Assembly (NCBI GenBank): GCA_025765615.1
Contig: JAIVFJ010000168.1
Location: 62,001 to 126,000, forward strand
Direction: 5' to 3'
DNA: 64,000 nucleotides
Origin: Zopfochytrium polystomum
Taxonomy: Eukaryota > Chytridiomycota > Chytridiomycetes > Chytridiales > Chytridiaceae
The position numbers and the translations under genes are program-made. The notes under the pieces are model-generated. The model worked only from the letters and a program-made list of their open reading frames with translations, was not told the DNA's origin and searched no databases. This document shows, one piece after another, positions 56,797 through 64,000 of the stretch. Positions within the stretch are counted from its first letter, which is position 1. Every line of letters begins with the position of its first letter.

Positions 56797-57777
56797 CGAT
56801 CTTTGGTGCGTGCGTGCATCCGGCCCTGTCCTCCGAGGGTCTGTCAGGAGCTGCCAAGAAAGACAAAACAAGTCAAAGAAAACAAAGATGGAGAAAGGAC
56901 GTGGAGGAGAAGAAAAATTTTTCGCCTAAAATGGGAAGCGATAAAAAATTTGCCTTCTCAAGGGAACGGCGAAAACATGATCAAACAGCGAAGAAAGCCC
57001 ATTTTTGGCTTTGTTTGTGCAACCAATCGGGCTTTCTGTCTGTCGTATTATTCTGTCTTCCTTGCTTTTTGGTCTTTCCAAAAGCAGTCTTTCCAACGCA
57101 TATCGCTGATAAGAAAGATGGAAAACGTCAACAGCGCTTGTCATCAATTTTTTTTCCAAACTGTCTTGGGCCAATCAAAGTGGTTCCCAGTTTTTGCTTC
57201 TGTTTGTGTTGATTGCATCATTTTCCTGTTCTGCCAAAAAATTCTTCCCACTTTCCTTTTTCGGAAAACCACGCGCCAAACGCCACCAACCAAAACCAAA
57301 ACCACAAACCGAACCAAACCAAACTAAACCGCTTGGGCTCGTTGAACCAAACCGCTTGGGCAACACCGATCCAAGGCTTGAGAGCGACAGCGACACCCGA
57401 CAACATTCCTGTCGTCGAACCCCTTCGCAAAAATGTGTTCGCAAGCGGAAGCAAGTTTTGCCCGCAAGACCTGCCACTCACTGCACCAACCAACTGCACC
57501 AACCAACATGAATGAAGTAGGAGAACAAGAAGAAGTAGCCAAGAATCGACGCAATCGCTGATTGAAAAGGAAGGTCGGACAACGACAACTGAATGAAACA
57601 ACAACCCCAATCGTGCTGCAAAGAGAGGGAGAGAAGAAACGAAATGGAGAGAAAAAAGGGGGCCATTCACATAGCCCATCGCGCCTCACCCACAAACGAA
57701 TGTACATACGCTCACACAGAATAGGGAAGCCAATGAAAGTGCAGGGGGTAGAAAATCGAACTCCGCTCTTTTAATAA
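56797..57777. other. Intergenic
   Basis: Low-complexity A/C-rich sequence (AACCAAACC-type repeats at about 57285-57345). No gene is supported. Confidence 0.4.
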
Positions 57778-59265
57778 TCAGGGAACAAACGTCACCGGCG
57801 CCAACCCGGCCACAGTCAAGTCATCCCAGCTCGGCTCCTTGACCTCGTAATCGTCCAGGTCCTCGTCGTTTTGCGTCTCCGTGACCGCCTTTGGACCGAC
57901 AAACACAAACGCCACCTCGTCGTCGGCCGCGGCGTCGCCTTCATAGTACACGACCTCGCTCTCGCCCTTCTTCCAGTCCAGCGCCGAGATGCGGAACCGA
58001 GTGCCGTCGCCCATCCCGAGCGCCGGCAGCTCCCACACCCCGACCATCTTCAGGTCCCCCATGCTCCCGTCCTCGATCCAAAACAGCGGCCGCGAGAAAT
58101 TGAACGGGTGCAAAAACACGTCCACGGGGTACCACCCGCCCGCCCCGACGTTGTAGTTGTACTCCCCGTCCAACGCCGCGTCCGTGTACGAGTGGTGGTG
58201 CCACGTCGTCACAAGGTACTTTGCCCCCGACGCCTCCACGTTCGCGTACGCCCGCACCCCGGCCGCCAACGTGTTGTGCTGGATCATGTCGCGGTTCACC
58301 ACCACGTCCGCGCCCGACAAGGGGTACGGCTCCGCGGAGAAATCCACCGCCGCGAACGACATGTTCGACTTGCCCGCCGCCGCGAACCGCGCCGCGTTCG
58401 CCTCGATCAGCGACGGCACGATGTCGAGACCGAGGTACGACACCCGGTCCAGACCCGGGATCAGGTGCTGCCAGTTGACGTCGCCGCACGGGCTGTCGAT
58501 CAGCGTCGTCACGTTGAACGTCGACAGCACCGTCTCGATCAGCAGGCGCACGTTCTGCGTCGCCTTGAGCGACGACCCGGGCCCCGACGCCGACTCGGCG
58601 TCCTGCCACGCGTTCTGCTCGTAGATCTTTTGGAACATTTCCCGCCGCTCGCGGATCTCGAGGGATTGCACTAGCCCGTCGATGTACGCTTTGCGCTCAG
58701 GAGGCAGCGAGTCCAGGGTCCGCGGGCCGCCCGTGGTGGTGGTGCTGCCGCCGTGGCTCGCGGGGGCGGGGGACGAGGAGGCGTCGGAGGAGGAGGAGGA
58801 GGCGTCGGGGCTGGTGGTGTTTGTGGTGGGGATGGTCGTGTTGTTGAGTGTGGATTGTGGCGCGAAGGTAGAGGGTGGCGTGAGGAAGCCGATCATGCTC
58901 AGGGCGGGGACGAGCAGGCCCTGCGGATCCTGCAATGTCGAGGAGAGGCCGAATCCGATGGCGACGCCCAGCAGGAGCGTTAGGACGGACGACGACGACG
59001 ACGACAACGACGACGACGACGACCGTGCTGCAGGCGGGTGGCGGACGCGGCTTGCCGCATGAGCATCGGAGGAGGCGCGGGGTTCGGCTGCGGCGGCGGC
59101 ATCTTTTGGGGAGGTTGTTTTGGCGCGGCGGTTGTTGCGGCGTGGAGTGGAAGGCGGAGAGTCGCTGGTGGCGGCGCCCGATGCTGCCTTTGCGGCGGTC
59201 GCAACTGCGACTGCAGCAGATGTAGCGGGGCCGCTCGGTAGCGTTGCGGCAGTCGTCTTCGCCAT
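57778..59265 (-). CDS. Membrane-anchored methyltransferase-like protein
   Basis: A single exon of 495 aa from ATG 59265. Residues ~1-90 are Ala/Ser/Thr-rich and basic. A single helix at ~92-112 (VLTLLLGVAIGFGLSSTL) makes it a type II membrane protein with its body in the lumen or outside; several NxT/NxS glycosylation sites (NNTT, NTTS) follow. The C-terminal ~290 residues look like a Rossmann-type S-adenosylmethionine fold: SGPGSSLKATQNVRLLIETV, then TTLIDSPCGDVNW as motif I, YLGLDIVPSLIEAN as motif II, and VVNRDMIQHN. This pattern is seen in class I methyltransferases of unknown substrate. The gene model is sound; enzyme activity is inferred from motifs only. Confidence 0.75.
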   Translation of the reverse strand: MAKTTAATLPSGPATSAAVAVATAAKAASGAATSDSPPSTPRRNNRRAKTTSPKDAAAAAEPRASSDAHAASRVRHPPAARSSSSSLSSSSSSVLTLLLGVAIGFGLSSTLQDPQGLLVPALSMIGFLTPPSTFAPQSTLNNTTIPTTNTTSPDASSSSSDASSSPAPASHGGSTTTTGGPRTLDSLPPERKAYIDGLVQSLEIRERREMFQKIYEQNAWQDAESASGPGSSLKATQNVRLLIETVLSTFNVTTLIDSPCGDVNWQHLIPGLDRVSYLGLDIVPSLIEANAARFAAAGKSNMSFAAVDFSAEPYPLSGADVVVNRDMIQHNTLAAGVRAYANVEASGAKYLVTTWHHHSYTDAALDGEYNYNVGAGGWYPVDVFLHPFNFSRPLFWIEDGSMGDLKMVGVWELPALGMGDGTRFRISALDWKKGESEVVYYEGDAAADDEVAFVFVGPKAVTETQNDEDLDDYEVKEPSWDDLTVAGLAPVTFVP

Positions 59266-60195
59266 CGCCGTTGTGTGCAGAGTGGAGTAATAGTATATAG
59301 TTGAATAACTTCCGAGGAGGCGTTGTCTGGCTGCGGCTGCGAGGTTTTTTTTTTTTTTTTTTTTTTCCTTTTCTTTTCCATTCTTTTTTTTTCTTTCTTC
59401 CTTTTTCGTTCGTTTTTTCTTTGGTCGTCATTTGTCTCAGCGGCGGCCAAAGACAAACATTGGACGAGTTAGGCAAGTCGCACCATCGGAGCTGAACCAC
59501 AAATTCGGTCGGATGTTTGCTTGTCTCATCACACGTCAAACAGGAGGGAAAAAAATAAATAAATTGACAAAAGACATTTACCTCCTTTTCCGATTGGGTT
59601 CAGGTTCAAACCTGGACCGGGACATGAAACAAGCACAGAAGAAGTCAGAACATTAATACAACCAGGAAAGGCGGGCAAGTGTCCCTCTCCCTCAGAATTC
59701 AGAATGCGTTCCGTTCAACTTCACAAATTCGGCTGTTAACAGCATTCAAAGATCAGCCAAAACAGGTTCCGCATTCTTGCAATCGCGCGACTACTGTGGC
59801 ATGCCTGCCACCAGAGCTTGTTCTAAGCCACAGATGTCGGGTTACCAGTCGAACTTCCCTTGTGAAAGAATCTGTCCGCGACGAAGACAGCCCACTTGAT
59901 TGGCTTCGATTTGATCCGAATCAGTTCCCTTCGCAGCGTGTTCGCAACGCTGCGAAAGAACAAAATGAGGGCACTCGATGCGGTTGCGGGATTTTTGTTT
60001 TTGCGTCGGTTGCGGCTTCGGCCTTGCGTTTCTATTCGGAACGGCATGTGGAAGGAGCAAAGCGCACACACACGCAGGGCTGCACATTTTCAGAACTGTG
60101 ACGCCCCTCACAACCACAGTGGGTGGCGCAAACGATGAAGCCTTTGTTTCTCTTTTTGTCCCTCTCCTCTCTCTCTGTCCCTTTCCCTTGCAGTC
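59266..60195. other. Intergenic
   Basis: Divergent promoter region between the methyltransferase-like gene (minus) and the MSP gene (plus), with poly-T at about 59346-59365. CTCTCTCTG...TTGCAG directly before the ATG at 60196 suggests a 5'-UTR intron acceptor. No other gene is seen. Confidence 0.45.
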
Positions 60196-61296
60196 ATGAA
60201 AGGCATCGAGAACAACAGCAGCTTCAACAACGACGACGACGACGATGGCCCCGTCTACGATTGCCCGCCACCCCCTTACTACGAGGCATACGAGGACCTG
60301 GCGTTGCTCGATCCGGGCAACGGACTGCCATTGCCGCCCTCCTCCTCCTCCTCCTCCTTCTCCAGCCACGCCGTCTCCTCTTCCCCGTCATCGGCGCCCT
60401 TCTTCCGCACGGACCCGGCCGACCACCTCGACTTCCGTCCGCCCTTCACTGCAGTCTCGACCGCCTCCTTGTCCCTCACAAACACCCACCCGTCCGATCA
60501 GACGCTCGCCTTCAAGATTAAAATAAAGTCCGGCATGGGCCATGCAGCAAAGCCAAACGCCGGCGTCCTGGGCCCAGGCGCCTCCACCAAAATCCAAATC
60601 TCGTCGAAACCGCTGCCCACGAACCCGCCCGCCGGATTCGACCCCAACCACAAGGTCCTGATCCAGGCCATCCTCGTCCCCGATCACGTCGCACGCATCC
60701 CCGCACGCGACTCGGCCGCCCACGACGCACATATCGCGAAGCTGTGGGCCGTCGCAGAGTCGGATAAGGACGCTAAACTTGTTGCGGAAAAGAAGCTCCG
60801 CTGCCGATACTTGGTCGCAGGATCCGCATCTGCCGCCCTCGACGACAAACACCCCACCGCCACCAACCAGCTCCTCCACGTCTCTCCCACAGGCGAACTC
60901 CCCTTCCACCGCCCTCCCACAACCGCACCCGCCAACACCACAACCCCCATACACGCCGTCCTGCGCCTCACCAACGTCCACCCCTCCCCCGCCCGCGCCG
61001 TCGCCTTCAAAATAAAAACCACCGCCCCGACCCGCGCCTTCGCACGCCCCAACAGGGGCGTCGTGTTGCCGGGCGAGTCCGTCACCGTCGTGTGCGGCTG
61101 GGCGCCCGGCCCGCAGCAGAGGACGACGGAAGGCAGGGACCGGTTCTTGGTCGAGTGCGCCGCCGTGCCGGAGGGAATGGCGGGGGATGGGGTGGGGGAC
61201 GTGTGGGCGCACGTCGAGAGGGGTGGATTGTTGGGCGAGGGAGAGAAGGGGGCGTCGGCGCGTGTGGAGCGGACGAGGCTGCGGTGTGTGGGTTGA
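60196..61296 (+). CDS. Protein with two MSP (VAP-like) domains
   Basis: A single coding exon of 366 aa. The first ~75 residues are acidic and Ser-rich (a DDDDDD run, CPPPPYYEAYEDLALLD) and may contain a short FFAT-independent or adaptor motif. Residues ~80-200 and ~225-366 each have the major-sperm-protein/VAP layout: strand pairs SLSLTNTHPSDQTLAFKIK and AVLRLTNVHPSPARAVAFKI, then the PxxGVLGPGAS and RPNRGVVLPGES loops and a long final strand. Yeast Scs2 and animal VAPs use one such domain plus a C-terminal membrane anchor to tether the ER. Here the domain is doubled and no anchor is present, so the protein is probably soluble. The preceding TTGCAG may be the end of a 5'-UTR intron. Confidence 0.8.
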   Translation: MKGIENNSSFNNDDDDDGPVYDCPPPPYYEAYEDLALLDPGNGLPLPPSSSSSSFSSHAVSSSPSSAPFFRTDPADHLDFRPPFTAVSTASLSLTNTHPSDQTLAFKIKIKSGMGHAAKPNAGVLGPGASTKIQISSKPLPTNPPAGFDPNHKVLIQAILVPDHVARIPARDSAAHDAHIAKLWAVAESDKDAKLVAEKKLRCRYLVAGSASAALDDKHPTATNQLLHVSPTGELPFHRPPTTAPANTTTPIHAVLRLTNVHPSPARAVAFKIKTTAPTRAFARPNRGVVLPGESVTVVCGWAPGPQQRTTEGRDRFLVECAAVPEGMAGDGVGDVWAHVERGGLLGEGEKGASARVERTRLRCVG

Positions 61297-61792
61297 GCGG
61301 GACGTGGGCCGGAGGGCGGCGAGAGCGGCCGTGCTCGCAGGGTGTGGAGTGGTGAGAATGACTGGGGGATGCGTTTGGCTAACCGCGCCGGATTTTCCCA
61401 GGAGGAAGGGGAAGGGGGTGAGACTCCTGCGGCTGGGCAACTAATCCAAATGAAAGTACGCTCATTGCCACGAAGTTGATCGATGTGTAAGTGTTTTATT
61501 GGTGAGCAACAAGGAAGCGTGTCTCTCCATTCCCCGGAGTTTTCTGTTTTTCCGCCTCGGCGCGATTGCGGGAGGCGCCCGTTTTCTTTTCTGTCGGTTC
61601 CTCCGAATCCCGACAACCCGCCGAAGAAACGCCGATCGGGGGTTGCGTAAGAGAGAGGGCGGGAAGAATGCATTTCCCCGCCCAACCTGCTGCGAACATG
61701 AATATTTAGTTTTGAGATTGAGGAACACCAACCCAACACAGTGTTTCCCTTCACACACAAACAAGGCGCTCTGAGTTCAGTGACTAACTAAC
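61297..61792. other. Intergenic between MSP and MFS genes
   Basis: No gene or strong motif; the 5' flank of the MFS gene. Confidence 0.4.
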
Positions 61793-63861
61793 ATGGACCG
61801 GAAAGAGCCCGAAAGCGCGCAGCCAGCCAGCGGGACTGCCGCCGCCGCCGCGGCCCCCGAGCAAGCAGCGGGGCCGAGCGACCACGCCGTTCTGACAATG
61901 ACCACCGAGGCGCTTGGAGACGACAACGCGTCCACAATCGCGAAAGACACAGACCTCCACGCCTCCCGAATCGCCCCGTCCATGAGCAACTGGCAGTTCG
62001 CCCTGCTCTTCCTCGGCCTCAACATCGCAACGTTCCTCGCCGCCCTAGATGTGGTACGCAAAGTTCCTTTTGCCCTCCTTTCTCGCCCGCGGTGTTTTTG
62101 CCCAATGATTCCCCCATACCACCCCAACCCACCCACGCCCAAAGACGATCGTTGCAGTCGCGTTCCAAGCCATCGCCGAAGAGTTTACCGCCCAGGACCA
62201 GGTCGCCTGGGTCGCGACCGCGTACCTCCTCACTGCAACGGCGTTCGTCCCGTCCTACGGCCAGCTGGCCGACATCTTTGGCCGCAAGCCGACGTTCCTG
62301 TTTGCCATCGTCGTGTTCGAGGTCGGAAGCGCGATTTGCGGCGCGGCGGGGAGTATGCCGGTGAGGGGCGCCTTTTTTTTTGGTGGCCTTTTGCTTTTCG
62401 ATGAATGGTGGGGTGAAACTGAACTGGCTTCAATGGTAGATGCTGATCACAGGGAGAGCTGTCGCTGGAATTGGAGGTAGCGGGATCTTCTCGGTCGTCA
62501 ACATCATTATTGCTGATATCGTGCGGTCGGAAGAAAGGGCGAAGTGGGGTGGTTTCATAGGAGCGTCGTTTGGACTTGCTTCTGTGGCTGGTAAGAACCA
62601 AACCTCTCTTATTTTTTATTTTTTTTTTTCGGTAGTTTTGTTTGTTCAAAACTCTTGCCGACTAGGTCCACTACTGGGAGGCGTCTTTGTCGACCACCTC
62701 TCGTGGCGTTGGGTCTTCTTCATCAACCTCCCATTCGGAGCAGTCGCCATAACGACGGCCCTGCTGTTCCTCAAACTCGAGACGCAAAACGTGAACAACA
62801 AGTGGGAGGCCGTCCGATCCATCGATTGGCTGGGCACCGCGCTGCTGGTCGGGTCTGTCGTCTGCCTCCTCGTTCCGCTGCAGAGCGGCAGCAGCCAGTA
62901 CCCGTGGAACTCTCCGCTCGTCGTCGTCTTGTTCGTTGCGGCGGCAGTCCTGGCGGCCGCATTCGCTTTCGTGCAAGCAAATGTGGCGAGGAATCCTATC
63001 ATCCCCGTCGCGCTGCTTTCTGAGCGTCGGCTGCTTGCTACTATGATGGCTACGTTTTTCTTTGGGTGCTCTTTTAATGGCCTCATTTTTTATGTGCCGC
63101 AGTGGTACCAGATTGTTATGGGAGGTACGTTGGGTCCATCAAACGCGACGATAGCATCCAAATTCTACCAAGACTCACTCGGTTACTTTTTCTTTTGTGC
63201 GCCCACCAAAGCCTCTGCAACCTCCGCCGGCCTCCGCTCCTTCCCGCTCATCCTCGGCGGCGTCCTCTTCGCCGTCCTCGCCGGCCTCCTCTCCAGCGCC
63301 ACCGGCCACGCCTGGGCCTTCATCCCAACAAGCGGCCTCCTCCTCTCCGTTGGCGCTGCCCTCTGCTCCCTCCTCTCCGAAACCACCCCGACCCTCCACC
63401 AAACCCTCATCCTCCTCACACCGGGCGTCGGCGGCGGCCTCGCAATGCAAACCCTCGTCCTCCTCGCCCAGTTCGCCGCCCCGCCACAGGCCTCCGTCTC
63501 CGCTGTCACCGCCCTCGCCGCCTTCTGCGAGTCCCTCGGCGGCGCGATCGGCCTCTCCGCCTTCGCCGCCGCCTTCAACGCCGTGCTTCCAGGCAACGTC
63601 CGGAAGAACGTGGCGGCCGCGAACGTTACCTTGACGTTCAAGGTGCCCGGCGTCGACGAAGAGAGCTTGTACAAGTCCGCCGCGCTCGTGAGGACGGTGC
63701 TGCCCGAGGACCAGTGGGCGCCCGTCGTGCATGGCTACCTGGAGAGCTTGAGGGTGGTGTTTTATATGATTGTGGCGACGTCGGGGATGGTTGCTGTGTG
63801 CTCGCTGTTTATGCGGAAGAAGCGGTTGCCGTCTGGGAAGGGCGTACGGTTGAATCATTGA
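61793..63861 (+). CDS. MFS transporter, DHA2 (drug:H+ antiporter) type
   Basis: Exons 61793-62053, 62145-62360, 62440-62590, 62666-63124 and 63212-63861 join in phase to 578 aa. After a ~60-residue cytosolic leader come about 14 membrane helices. DHA2 signatures are present: TIVAVAFQAIAEEF after helix 1, the motif-A loop GQLADIFGRKP, motif-C-like AGIGGSGIFSVVNIIIAD, then GPLLGGVFVDHLSWRWVFFINLP. Fungal members export drugs, toxins, siderophore-iron or amino acids by proton antiport at the plasma or vacuolar membrane. The substrate cannot be deduced. Intron 4 (63125-63211) would also translate in frame, but its removal restores the usual IVMGASATSAGLR junction. The gene ends 139 nt before the window edge. 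Confidence 0.9.
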
Positions 63862-64000
63862 GTGTGGATTTCGCTTTTTCTCACCTTGGTGCCTGACAGT
63901 GGGGGAGGTGTTGGGTGGTGTGTGGTCGGTGGCGAGTGCCTCGTTGGATTTAGTTAATTTTATTGCAGTGGAATAGACTCAAGCTCGAGGGCGGCTATGT
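63862..64000. other. 3' flank of MFS gene
   Basis: No further feature before the end of the window. Confidence 0.4.

Overview
The window reads as nuclear DNA of a fungus, most likely a zoosporic (chytrid- or blastoclad-like) lineage. The genes are GC-rich and compact, with many short GT-AG introns (about 75-300 nt), sometimes a visible CTAAT-like branch site, and some very short exons. The gene set is fungal/opisthokont: actin, the splicing factor SYF2, DPM3, a NIPA-type Mg2+ transporter, a DHA2-type MFS transporter, a VAP/MSP protein and a microbial rhodopsin. Two genes carry 'LQWWKDSGL' ankyrin-like repeats. The lineage is inferred from gene content and not proven.

Layout. 1-1980: a ubiquitin-conjugating enzyme cut by the left edge. 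2648-2729: tRNA-Ser(UGA). 4.6-11.4 kb: three tandem minus-strand paralogues of an unrecognised ~200-aa family, with a decayed fourth copy, a duplicated first exon, a dead Tc1/mariner element and a 5'-truncated LINE tail among them. 12.4-15.1 kb: a divergently transcribed eight-exon gene for a signal-bearing protein with a candidate ADP-ribosyltransferase fold and a histone-H1-like Lys/Ala/Pro tail. 15.6-16.7 kb: debris of the tandem family, a transposase fragment and a 114-bp-arm inverted repeat. 16.8-18.8 kb: a possible Hsp20-like gene and the first LQWW-repeat gene. 18.8-21.7 kb: a PIF/Harbinger-like remnant.

22.4-41.3 kb is dense with genes: F-box/WD40, actin, NIPA, SYF2, a P450 relic, DPM3 and an LQWW-repeat protein with a C-terminal SH3 domain. 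41.9-50.2 kb holds an intron-bearing tRNA-Arg-like gene, a LicD-family gene, tRNA-Ala(CGC) and several dead elements (LINE, Helitron-like, DDE transposase) plus a dispersed repeat seen near both tRNAs. 51.3-63.9 kb: a rhodopsin retaining all proton-pump residues, a GPI-type cell-surface protein, a membrane-anchored methyltransferase-like protein, a two-MSP-domain protein and an MFS transporter.

How the genes work together. Most are independent housekeeping or surface genes with no operon-like logic. DPM3 and the LicD protein both relate to the secretory/glycan pathway. The 4.5-16 kb block is the most unusual part: an expanded lineage-specific family lies head-to-head with the ADP-ribosyltransferase-like gene. 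Three genes (F-box/WD40, SYF2, GPI protein) show single-base frame breaks, two of them at homopolymers, so sequence error must be excluded before calling them broken.
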